Source: a bacterium
Lineage (GTDB): Bacteria; Chloroflexota; Dormibacteria; Aeolococcales; Bog-877
Assembly (NCBI GenBank): GCA_021827985.1
Contig: JAKATL010000031.1
Coordinates: 1-33,618, forward strand
Direction of reading: 5' to 3'
Length of the DNA stretch: 33,618 nt
Shown: in pieces, positions 1-7,152 of the stretch
Numbering within the stretch: position 1 is the first letter of the stretch
Layout of the letters: each line of letters opens with the position of its first letter
Program-made: the position numbers and the translations under genes
The notes under the pieces: generated by a model
The model's database searches: none
Seen by the model: the letters and a program-made list of their open reading frames with translations, nothing else
Told to the model about the DNA's origin: nothing

Positions 1-1
1 C

Positions 2-1261
2 CGCCTGCACCTGGACCAGGCCGGAATGACCAGGGAGCAGTGGCGAGAGCTATGGGATGCCTCGAGGTGGTGGATCACCGCCAACGGCGAGTCCGGGAAG
101 AGCTTGGGCAACGAGACCATCCGGGTCAGCCCCGAAGGCGTTCTGGAGGTGGACCTGCCCGAGCCGCTGGCCCGGCTGGCCAACTCGACCAGAGGGGGAC
201 TCACCCGGTACCGCTTCCAGGCTGAAGTTCGCTTCTCGTACCGCCAGGCGGAGTGGCTGGCCCAGGTCGGGGCTCACCGGGCGGTCGCCTACACCATCTC
301 CTGCAACCAGGCCCAGAGCCGGTTCTACATCGATGCCAGTTTCACCCCGACCTCCCCTCCCCGGGTCCCGGCCTACCAGGATCTGCTCTCGGACCCGGCC
401 GCACGCACCCTGGCGGTGGACCACAACCATGGCTTCCTCGCTCCCGCCCTGCTCGACCGCTTCGGCAACCCGGTGGGCCGGCTGCCTCACGTCGCACTGG
501 TGACCGAGGAGCTGTCCGCCTGGACCAGGGACGGGCACCTGCGCCAGGCGATCACCGACCTTCTGGACCTGGCCGAGGCGGGAGGCGCCAGGTCCATCAC
601 CATTGAGGACCTCGGCTTCTCGGAGATACGCTCGACCGGCCGGGAGCAATACGGCTCCCGCCGCTGGTTCCGCAAAGTGGTCTCGGGGATGCCGACCGCC
701 AAGTTCCGGGATCGATTGGTGGCGATGGCCTCCAGGCGGGGCATTGCGGTGGTTGGAGTCCCCGCCGCTTACTCCTCGATCTGGGGCAGGCAGCACTGGC
801 TGGCTCCCCTCTTGGCCCAGCATCAGCAGGTATCCGGGCACACGGCCGCGGCCGTGGGGCTCGGTAGAAGGGCACTCGGGCACTCCGCCCGGCGCAGACC
901 ACCGGCAAGTCCAGGTGTGACCACATCCGACCGGAGGATCGAAGCGGTGGCTCTGCCCGCTGATGTGGAGAGCTACCACGTGGGAAGCGTCGGCCCGGCG
1001 GGTACCGGGTGCCAGGGCCAGTCCAAGCTCCGAAGGCGTCAGGGCAACCACCCATGTGGCGCAAGACCCGAAACGGCGACGGCTTGCTTGGCAGAGTTCA
1101 GGTCGGGAAGGACCGCTCGTCCCGACCGGGTGTCGCTTATGGGCACTCAGCAGGAACGGTTTCCAACTTCAGCGCCCTACAGCTCCTGGAGGCAGTGGCC
1201 GCGGCCGAGGCCATCGGCCTCCACGTGCTGGTCTCCACCCAGGAGGATTACAGCCTGCTGA
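2..1261 (+). CDS. TnpB-like RuvC protein (IS200/IS605 accessory type), 5' partial
   Basis: The frame is open to the left edge, so the N-terminus lies outside the window; the ATG at 26 is internal. The protein resembles actinobacterial 'TnpB-related' proteins of IS200/IS605-type elements, RNA-guided nucleases in active relatives. Visible parts, numbered from the ATG at 26, are a beta-rich region (about 1-110), RuvC-I with an Asp in AVDHNHG (near 131), RuvC-II with a Glu in ITIEDLGF (near 195), the GVPAAYSSIWG stretch, and a RuvC-III-like segment SGHTAAAVGLGRRALG near 270. The usual third acidic residue is Thr there, so cleavage activity is doubtful. The Arg/Pro/Gly-rich tail up to about 1150 probably overlaps a guide-RNA end and closes with a QER motif. 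Beyond that the frame reads out of frame through aldo/keto reductase DNA to a chance stop, so the tail after about 1155 is not native. The family assignment rests on remembered sequences. Confidence 0.72.
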   Translation, partial: RLHLDQAGMTREQWRELWDASRWWITANGESGKSLGNETIRVSPEGVLEVDLPEPLARLANSTRGGLTRYRFQAEVRFSYRQAEWLAQVGAHRAVAYTISCNQAQSRFYIDASFTPTSPPRVPAYQDLLSDPAARTLAVDHNHGFLAPALLDRFGNPVGRLPHVALVTEELSAWTRDGHLRQAITDLLDLAEAGGARSITIEDLGFSEIRSTGREQYGSRRWFRKVVSGMPTAKFRDRLVAMASRRGIAVVGVPAAYSSIWGRQHWLAPLLAQHQQVSGHTAAAVGLGRRALGHSARRRPPASPGVTTSDRRIEAVALPADVESYHVGSVGPAGTGCQGQSKLRRRQGNHPCGARPETATACLAEFRSGRTARPDRVSLMGTQQERFPTSAPYSSWRQWPRPRPSASTCWSPPRRITAC

Positions 1262-1668
1262 AGCGGTCGCTGGAGAGCGAGGTCCTACCTGCCCTGGACG
1301 AGCTGGGATTTGGCCTTATGCCCTACTACCCTCTGGCCAGCGGCCTCCTCACCGGCAAATACCGGGGGGGAGAGCCACCTCCGCCGGGTACCCGACTGGC
1401 CGGCTCTAGGCAGGGCTCCCCACTCGAAGATCAGGCGACCTTCGACGTCCTGGAGCAGTTGGAGCAGTTCGCCGCGGACCGCCAGGTGTCCCTTCTTGGG
1501 GTGGCCATCGGGTCACTTCTCGGTCGCCCCTGGGTCTCCTCCGTGATCGCCGGCACCATGAGCCCGGAGCAGGTCGCGGCCAACTGCGCAGCCGCCAGCT
1601 GGCACCCGAGCACCGCCGACTGGGCGGAGCTGGACCGGATCACCCTTGGTGGCCAGGGTGCCCTCTGA
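1155..1668 (+). pseudogene. aldo/keto reductase, C-terminal half only
   Basis: From about 1155 the frame reads like the second half of an NADPH-dependent aldo/keto reductase. It starts at the family's (G)VSNFSALQ segment, then has LPALDELGFGLMPYYPLASGLLTGKY (given here only as the recognisable landmark between about 1290 and 1360), and ends with the cofactor-side VIAGTMSPEQVAAN segment. The N-terminal half of the barrel, with the catalytic Asp, Tyr and Lys, is missing: upstream DNA belongs to the TnpB-like gene. The simplest reading is disruption by insertion, with the 5' half left of the window. The stop overlaps the start of the next gene, so the intact gene probably headed an operon with the M55 peptidase. 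An in-frame extension back to 1009 exists but has no reductase similarity. Confidence 0.75.
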
Positions 1669-2512
1669 CGCTCCCGCCTCCGGACCCTCGGTCTACATCT
1701 CCTGTGACATGGAGGGCGTCGCCGGGATCGCCGACTGGAGCCAGGTAACTTCCGGCCCCCAATATCAGCTGGGGCAAGAGCTGATGCTGGCGGAGGTCAA
1801 CGCGGCGATCGAGGGGGCGCTGGAGGCCGGCGCGCGGCGCTTCCTGGTGAACGACTCCCATGGACGGATGGCCAACCTGGACCCGGCCCGGCTGGCGGGG
1901 AGGGCCAGCTACCTCGCCGGCTGGCACAAGCCCCACTACATGATGGAGGGGCTGGACCAGACCTTCGACGCCGTCTTCTTCATCGGCTACCACGGTGCCG
2001 TCGATGCCCCCCCGGCGATCCTCTCCCACACCTACAGTCCCCGGGTGGTCGCGGGCGCCACCGTTGATGCCCTGCCGGTGGGGGAGGCGGGTCTCAACTG
2101 CCTGGTGGCAGCCCACTTCGGGGTGCCGGTGGCCCTGGTCAGCGGGGACCAGCACACAGGCGCGGAGCTCAGCGTCCTGGCGCCCGGATTGGAGGTGGTG
2201 ACGGTCAAATCCTCCATCACCAGGTTCGCCGCCCAGAGCCTTCACCCCGAGGAGGCCAGGGAGCGCATCCGCGCCGGCGCCTTGCGGGCGCTCCGTCGCC
2301 TCGCCGAGCTCGCCCCTCCCCGCGTGCCACCGGACTGCCGCATCCGGATCACGACCAGGAACGCCGACCTTGCGAGGCTGGCCTGCCGGGTACGGGACGT
2401 GGCCCGGATTGACGAACTGGAACTGGAGGTGGCAGGTGGTGACCGCCTTGAGGTCTTCCGCAACTTCGTGGCTGTGCTGGAGATCACGCGCCAGCTGGCG
2501 GCCGAGGCCTGA
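1646..2512 (+). CDS. M55-family D-aminopeptidase (DppA-like)
   Basis: A zinc-dependent peptidase of the DppA family, which cleaves N-terminal D-amino acids from short peptides in the cytoplasm, as in recycling of D-Ala peptides. The metal ligands are in order: D21 and E23 in CDMEG, H72 in NDSHG, H116 in GYH and E147 in LPVGEAG. Their spacing (2, 49, 44, 31) closely follows Bacillus DppA (D8, E10, H60, H104, E133). The SGDQHTGAE segment is also typical. The length of about 288 residues suits the family. The start is a TTG at 1646 or a GTG at 1649 or 1658; all overlap the reductase stop, implying coupled translation. The next gene, an S53 protease, starts 30 nt downstream, so the pair may handle peptide breakdown. 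Confidence 0.9.
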   Translation: MVARVPSDAPASGPSVYISCDMEGVAGIADWSQVTSGPQYQLGQELMLAEVNAAIEGALEAGARRFLVNDSHGRMANLDPARLAGRASYLAGWHKPHYMMEGLDQTFDAVFFIGYHGAVDAPPAILSHTYSPRVVAGATVDALPVGEAGLNCLVAAHFGVPVALVSGDQHTGAELSVLAPGLEVVTVKSSITRFAAQSLHPEEARERIRAGALRALRRLAELAPPRVPPDCRIRITTRNADLARLACRVRDVARIDELELEVAGGDRLEVFRNFVAVLEITRQLAAEA

Positions 2513-2542
2513 TCGCCCGTTTCGACGGCGGATACTACCCCC

Positions 2543-4045
2543 ATGGCCGCACAGCTCCCGACGCCGGTCGGCACTGAGGACGTGGTCGAGGTCTGGCTCG
2601 TGCTCCGACCGCGGGAGGACGGCGAAGCGCTCGGCATCTCCGATCTGGGCTCCCGCCCTCCCCGCCTGCGGAATCACCTGGGGCCGGAAGAGCTCGATCG
2701 CCTCCGCGGTGCTCGAACTGAGGAGATCGAGCGGGCTACCGCCTGGGCACGCTCCCACGGGCTGGCGGTGGTGGAAGCCTCCCCCAGAGATCGGAGGGTT
2801 CGGGTCGCGGGGTCAGAGGCCGAAATTCGAGCCCTCTTGGGGCGGGGCGTCGGGGTGTCGGGCGGCCTTGAGCCTCCTGAGGCGTTGCGCGACTCCGTGG
2901 TCGCGGTGCTGGGCCTGGGGCCGACCCCGTTCGCTCGCACCCACTTCCGACCCTTCCCACTGCCCGACCTCCCCTTCCCCGAGGCTGCTCCCCTGAGCTT
3001 CACGCCGCCGGAGGTCGGCGCCCTCTACCAGTTTCCCGCGGTGCCTTCAAGTGGGCTGGGCTGCCTGGGTCTGGTCGAGCTGGGCGGTGGCTACGACCCA
3101 TCATCCCTGGCGGCCTACTTCCAAGGGCTCGGCCTCCCGGTTCCCCAGGTGGCCAGCGTTCCGGTCATGGGCGGTGGCAACCTGCCCACTGGCGATCCTC
3201 AGGGCCCGGACGGCGAGGTCACGCTGGACCTTGAGGTGGCCGGCTCACTGGCCCCGGGAGTCAGGATCGCCGCCTACTTCGCCCCCAATACTGATCAGGG
3301 GTTCCTCGCTGCCATCCAGGCGGCGACCCACGACCTGATCAACCGCCCCCAGGTCGTCTCCATCAGCTGGGGCGGTCCCGAGCCGGGCTGGCCCGTCGGG
3401 GTGAGGACCGCCTTCGAGCATGCCTTCGAGGACGCCGCACTGGCGGGGATCACCGTCTGCGTGGCGGCGGGGGACAGCGGCTCATCCGACGGGATGACGG
3501 ACGGGTTGGCCCATGTGGATTACCCGGCAGCGAGTCCGCTGGTGCTGGCCTGTGGGGGAACGCGCCTCCTGACGGCAGGCGGGGGTATCAGCTCTGAGGT
3601 GGTCTGGAACGACCTCCCCGCCGGCGGCGCCACCGGGGGCGGGGTGAGCCGGGCGATCCCTCTCCCCGCCTGGCAGTCCGGCGCCGGTGTTCCCCCGGAT
3701 GTCGACCCCGGGAGTTACCGCGGCCGTGGGGTGCCGGACGTGGCCGGCAACGCTGACCCCGAGACTGGCTACCGCGTGCTCGTGGACGGCCAGGCCGCGG
3801 TGTTCGGGGGGACCAGCGCAGTCGCCCCCCTGTGGGGGGCGCTGTTGCTGGTGTGTTCCGCGCAGCTGGGCCGACGCCTGGGCTTTCTCAACCCGCTCCT
3901 CTATTCCCAGATCGCTGCTGGGGGGGCCCTGCGCGACATAACAAAGGGTGACAACGGCGCCTACATGGCCAGGGTGGGGTGGGACGCCTGCACCGGGTGG
4001 GGCAGTCCCGTAGGCTCCGCCCTCCTCCGGGCGCTGCGGGGATGA
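2543..4045 (+). CDS. S53 serine-carboxyl protease (kumamolisin/sedolisin type)
   Basis: A 500-residue sedolisin-family endopeptidase, normally active at acid pH. Residues 1-140 form the activation (pro-) domain; the subtilisin-fold catalytic domain begins near 155. The catalytic set is complete: E225 and D229 in GEVTLDLEV, oxyanion D311 in GDSGSSDG and nucleophile S425 in GGTSAVAP. The spacings 4, 82 and 114 equal those of kumamolisin (E78, D82, D164, S278). The C-terminal DITKGDNG...DACTGWGSP segment is the calcium site. No signal peptide is visible, as in several kumamolisins, so the export route is unclear. A GATACT box at 2531-2536 stands 6 nt before the ATG and there is no Shine-Dalgarno, so a leaderless transcript is possible besides readthrough from the M55 gene. 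Confidence 0.95.
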   Translation: MAAQLPTPVGTEDVVEVWLVLRPREDGEALGISDLGSRPPRLRNHLGPEELDRLRGARTEEIERATAWARSHGLAVVEASPRDRRVRVAGSEAEIRALLGRGVGVSGGLEPPEALRDSVVAVLGLGPTPFARTHFRPFPLPDLPFPEAAPLSFTPPEVGALYQFPAVPSSGLGCLGLVELGGGYDPSSLAAYFQGLGLPVPQVASVPVMGGGNLPTGDPQGPDGEVTLDLEVAGSLAPGVRIAAYFAPNTDQGFLAAIQAATHDLINRPQVVSISWGGPEPGWPVGVRTAFEHAFEDAALAGITVCVAAGDSGSSDGMTDGLAHVDYPAASPLVLACGGTRLLTAGGGISSEVVWNDLPAGGATGGGVSRAIPLPAWQSGAGVPPDVDPGSYRGRGVPDVAGNADPETGYRVLVDGQAAVFGGTSAVAPLWGALLLVCSAQLGRRLGFLNPLLYSQIAAGGALRDITKGDNGAYMARVGWDACTGWGSPVGSALLRALRG

Positions 4046-4079
4046 CCGCCGCGGGCAGGACTCCCCGGAAGTGCCCCCG

Positions 4080-5477
4080 ATGAGCCTCCCAGAGCAGGCC
4101 TACGAGCGGGTCAATCTCCTGGCCGACCCGCTGCACGAGTACTGCAGCATCACCAAGCAGCTGGGGGACGGAGCCAGTTCGGAGCAGGCGCTGCTGGACA
4201 GCCCCTGGCTCCAGCGTCAGCGCCGGATCCACCAGCTTCAGTCGGCCTGGTGGGTCTTCCACACCGCTGAGCACTCACGCTTTCAGCATGCGGTGGGAGC
4301 GATGCATCTCACCGGGCGCTTCACCGAGCATCTCTACCCCAGCCTCCGGGAGAGCCTCCCCGACCTTCCCAGCCAGCCGCTGGTGGTGGAGACGATGCGA
4401 GTGGCCGGGCTCCTCCACGATGTCGGCCACGGCCCGTTCGGCCACTTCTTCGACAGCGAGGTGCTCTCCTCCTTCCGCCTGGACCACGAGGATGTGGGGC
4501 GCCGGCTGGTCCTCGGCCAGCTGGCCGACCTCATCGCCTCGCTCCGTCGCAGCCCGGATGGTGACTTTGCCCCAGGGGAGTGGATCGACCCCCGCCATGT
4601 CGCCTACGTCATGGCCCCCGCGGAGCTGGAGGGCTTTGAGCCGCCGGCCTGGCTCGCCGCCCTGAAGCCGGTGCTCTGTGGGCCGGTCAGCACGGACAAC
4701 ATGGACTACGTGCCCCGGGATGCCTACATGTGCGGGGTCGCCGTGGGGCCTGTCGACCTGCCCCGGCTGCGCCACTACATGTTCATCAAGGATGGGCAGC
4801 TGGTGCTGCATCAGCATGGGGTGCCCGCCCTGGAAATGTTCCTCTCCGCCCGGCTCTACATGTACAACCACGTCTACTTCCACCGCACCGTCCGGCGTAT
4901 CGACCTCCACATGCGCCCACTTTTCGCCGCCACCTGCGCTCAACTCCTGCCGCCCGGCAACCCCCTGGACCACCTGGACGAGTACCTCCTCCTCACCGAC
5001 TGGTCGCTGTTGGCGGCGGTGGAGCGCTGGCAGAGACAGCCGGCCGACGCCGAAGAGCGCCGGCTGGGGGAGGGGTGGCGGGACGTCACCGAGCGCCGGC
5101 TGCCCTGGCGGCTGGCTTACGAGGCCTACCACGAACCGGACACTCTGGGCAGCCCTCCGGTGCCCCCTGCGGCGGAGATCGAGCTGGCCATCCGGGAGGC
5201 GCTTCCCGTCCACCGGCGGCGGGTGGGCCTGGCGGTGGACCTGGCCAGCACCGCTCCACGGCCGGAGAACCCCGCCGCCGACCGGCAGCCGCTCCGCCTT
5301 TACGACCCCATGTCCGGCCGGGTGGAGATGGAGGCCGCCTCCCGCCTCCTGGTCCGGCTCCTGCCCGCCCGGACGGTCTGGCTGCGCGTGTACACCGATA
5401 CCGTGCAGGACCGCGAGGCGATCCGCGCAGCAGCCGCCGAGGTCACCTTCCGGACGGGCCGTCGCCCGGGCACCTGA
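4080..5477 (+). CDS. HD-domain phosphohydrolase (COG1078, dGTPase/SAMHD1-like)
   Basis: A 465-residue protein of the COG1078 group of HD metallo-phosphohydrolases. Members related to dGTP triphosphohydrolases remove phosphate from nucleotides; the exact substrate here is unknown. Metal ligands are H70 in SRFQHAVG, H113-D114 in LLHDVGHGPFGH and D206 in STDNMDYVPRD. The last motif, followed by AYMCGV, is the signature of this subgroup. The start at ATG 4080 was chosen over GTG 4071; neither has a good ribosome site. The gene lies 34 nt behind the S53 gene on the same strand and converges on the Mrp gene. A GGCCC/GGGCC inverted repeat at 5478-5503 between the two convergent genes is too short to call a terminator. 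Confidence 0.9.
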   Translation: MSLPEQAYERVNLLADPLHEYCSITKQLGDGASSEQALLDSPWLQRQRRIHQLQSAWWVFHTAEHSRFQHAVGAMHLTGRFTEHLYPSLRESLPDLPSQPLVVETMRVAGLLHDVGHGPFGHFFDSEVLSSFRLDHEDVGRRLVLGQLADLIASLRRSPDGDFAPGEWIDPRHVAYVMAPAELEGFEPPAWLAALKPVLCGPVSTDNMDYVPRDAYMCGVAVGPVDLPRLRHYMFIKDGQLVLHQHGVPALEMFLSARLYMYNHVYFHRTVRRIDLHMRPLFAATCAQLLPPGNPLDHLDEYLLLTDWSLLAAVERWQRQPADAEERRLGEGWRDVTERRLPWRLAYEAYHEPDTLGSPPVPPAAEIELAIREALPVHRRRVGLAVDLASTAPRPENPAADRQPLRLYDPMSGRVEMEAASRLLVRLLPARTVWLRVYTDTVQDREAIRAAAAEVTFRTGRRPGT

Positions 5478-5507
5478 GGCCCCCTTGCGACCGGTCTTGG
5501 GCCGGGA

Positions 5508-6614
5508 CTAGCCCAGCCTGACCCTCGGCCCAGCCGGCATCTCCGGGGCCTGCTGGGAGGCGAAGTTCACCTGGCTGATCTGCCCCGCCACCGCGGCCGC
5601 CAGATCCCGGAAGATCCGCGCCTGCGGGGCGTCAGGATCGTCCAGCACCAGCGGTCGCCCAGCGCCTCCGCCCAGGCGCACCCGGGGATCCAGCGGGATC
5701 TCCCCGAGGAAGGGCAGCTCCCGCGCCTCCGCCAGCTGACGTCCGCCGCCCCGGCTGAAGACGTCGGTCACCTCCCCGCAGTGCGGGCAGACGAAGCCGC
5801 TCATGTTCTCGATCACGCCCAGCACTGGCACCCGCAGCTGCTCGAACATGGCAATCCCGCGCCCTACATCGGCCAGCGAAACGTCCTGGGGCGTGGTCAC
5901 GATCACCGTTCCAGTCAGAGGTATGGACTGGGCCAGGGTCAGCTGCACGTCGCCCGTGCCGGGCGGCAGGTCGCAGATCAGGTAGTCGAGCTCGCCCCAC
6001 TCGACGTCGAAAAGAAACTGGCGCAGGGCGCCGGCGAGCAGCGGGCCGCGCCAGATAACCGGCTTCTCCGGGTCGATGATGGTGCCGATCGAGACCACCT
6101 TCAGCCCGTCCACCAGGTGAGGCATCATCCGGCCCTCGACGGCAGTGGGAGCCTCGCTTATGCCCAGCATGATCGGGACGTTGGGGCCATAGATGTCGGC
6201 GTCCAGCAGCCCCACTCGGGCCCCCGTCTGGAGTAGGGCGAAGGCCAGGTTGACCGCCACCGTGGTCTTGCCCACACCTCCCTTGCCGGCACTCACCGCT
6301 ACGGTGTTGCGAACCCCGGGGACGTCCTGGCGGCCGGTGACCCCCCGGGTGCGGGAGACGTCCGAGCCCCACTCCAGCTGGACCGACTCCACCCCGGGCA
6401 CCTTGCCCAGGACCGCGGCCTCGATATCCCCCTGGATGCGGTCCTTGAGCGGGCAGGCCGGGGTGGTCAGGATCACCTTCACCCGGGCCACGGTGCCCTC
6501 CAGGCGGAGGTTCTTCAGCATCCCCAGCTGCATCATCGGACGGTGCAGTTCCGGATCCTCGATCCGGGCCAGGGCATCCTCCAGCTGAGCCAGCACCGAA
6601 CTCTCCCCACTCAC
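5508..6614 (-). CDS. mrp: Mrp/NBP35-family Fe-S cluster carrier ATPase
   Basis: A cytoplasmic P-loop ATPase of the Mrp/ApbC group that carries and delivers iron-sulfur clusters. The N-terminal 90 residues form a MIP18 (DUF59) domain (LARIEDPELHRPM, TTPACPLKD). The ATPase domain follows with a deviant Walker A, SAGKGGVGKTT, Walker B in DLPPGTGD, and the cluster-binding CPHC pair near residue 275. I place the start at the GTG at 6614 (MSGESSVLAQLED after initiation). A frame to an ATG at 6713 exists, but its added residues are unlike the family and would cover the start of the divergent Fur gene. The TTG at 6617 and GTG at 6620 are alternatives. The Fur neighbour suggests shared metal or iron control. 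Confidence 0.92.
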   Translation of the reverse strand: MSGESSVLAQLEDALARIEDPELHRPMMQLGMLKNLRLEGTVARVKVILTTPACPLKDRIQGDIEAAVLGKVPGVESVQLEWGSDVSRTRGVTGRQDVPGVRNTVAVSAGKGGVGKTTVAVNLAFALLQTGARVGLLDADIYGPNVPIMLGISEAPTAVEGRMMPHLVDGLKVVSIGTIIDPEKPVIWRGPLLAGALRQFLFDVEWGELDYLICDLPPGTGDVQLTLAQSIPLTGTVIVTTPQDVSLADVGRGIAMFEQLRVPVLGVIENMSGFVCPHCGEVTDVFSRGGGRQLAEARELPFLGEIPLDPRVRLGGGAGRPLVLDDPDAPQARIFRDLAAAVAGQISQVNFASQQAPEMPAGPRVRLG

Positions 6615-6685
6615 CAACACAGCATATCCCCCGGCCCCACGGTGCGCCTCAACTGTCCTCATCGCCGAGTTGCAATAGCCGCGGT

Positions 6686-6704
6686 TTGGTACCATTTGCA
6701 CCAA
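6686..6704. promoter_or_regulatory. palindromic operator over the fur-type start codon
   Basis: TTGGTACCATTTGCACCAA is a perfect TTGGT-N9-ACCAA inverted repeat (with further partial symmetry) whose last base is the A of the ATG at 6704. It lies in the 89-nt space between the divergent mrp and Fur-family genes. It contains the -10-like TACCAT (6690-6695), 8 nt before the ATG. A repressor bound here would block a leaderless Fur transcript. Autoregulation by the Fur-family protein is an inference. Confidence 0.55.
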
Positions 6705-7126
6705 TGGACGCACTCGAAGCCATGAGGGATCGAGGGCTGCGCCTAACGCCCCAGCGCCGTCTCGTCTACTCGGCTCTGGCCGAGCATGCCGGCCACGCCA
6801 CCGCCGATCAGCTGTGCTCGGCGATCTCGCTCAAGGTCCCGGGGTTCCAGAGGACCACCGTCTACCGCACCCTTGACCTCCTGGTCGATCTCGGCCTGGC
6901 GCGCCGGGTTCAGCTGGGGCACGCCAGCGCCTACGAGGCGGTCCGCGACGGCAGCGACCTGCACCAACACCTTGTGTGTGAGCTGTGCGGGTCGACCACC
7001 GACATCCGGGTTCCCCAACTGCTTGAGGGAGTCCGCTCCGCCACTTCCCAGATCGGCTTCGAGCTGGAGAAGGTGGAGCTCGTGGGTCACGGCCGGTGCC
7101 GGGCCTGCAGCCGATCGTTGGCCTGA
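6704..7126 (+). CDS. Fur-family metalloregulator
   Basis: A 140-residue Fur-superfamily repressor. The winged-helix part (about 1-80) has the typical LRLTPQRRLVYSAL and TTVYRTLDLL segments. The dimerisation part has the metal motif HQHLVCELCG and a second pair in GRCRACSR, the two CxxC pairs of the structural zinc site. Whether it senses iron, zinc or peroxide cannot be told from sequence; the Mrp neighbour favours iron or Fe-S status. The ATG at 6704 was chosen because MDALEAMRDRGLRLTPQR is a normal N-terminus and TACCAT stands 8 nt upstream; the upstream in-frame start at 6686 would lie inside the promoter. It converges on the MarR-methyltransferase gene, with 26 nt between. Confidence 0.92.
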   Translation: MDALEAMRDRGLRLTPQRRLVYSALAEHAGHATADQLCSAISLKVPGFQRTTVYRTLDLLVDLGLARRVQLGHASAYEAVRDGSDLHQHLVCELCGSTTDIRVPQLLEGVRSATSQIGFELEKVELVGHGRCRACSRSLA

Positions 7127-7152
7127 CAGCCTCGGCAGCCCAGCCAATAGCC

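Noticed and set aside
50..1051. 333-codon minus-strand frame opposite the TnpB-like gene
   Set aside because: No family features; the opposite strand has clear RuvC motifs.
1640..2758. 372-codon minus-strand frame over the M55 gene
   Set aside because: The plus strand carries all five metal ligands of M55; this is its shadow.
4275..5213. 312-codon minus-strand frame opposite the HD gene
   Set aside because: Shadow of a gene with intact HD motifs; low-complexity translation.
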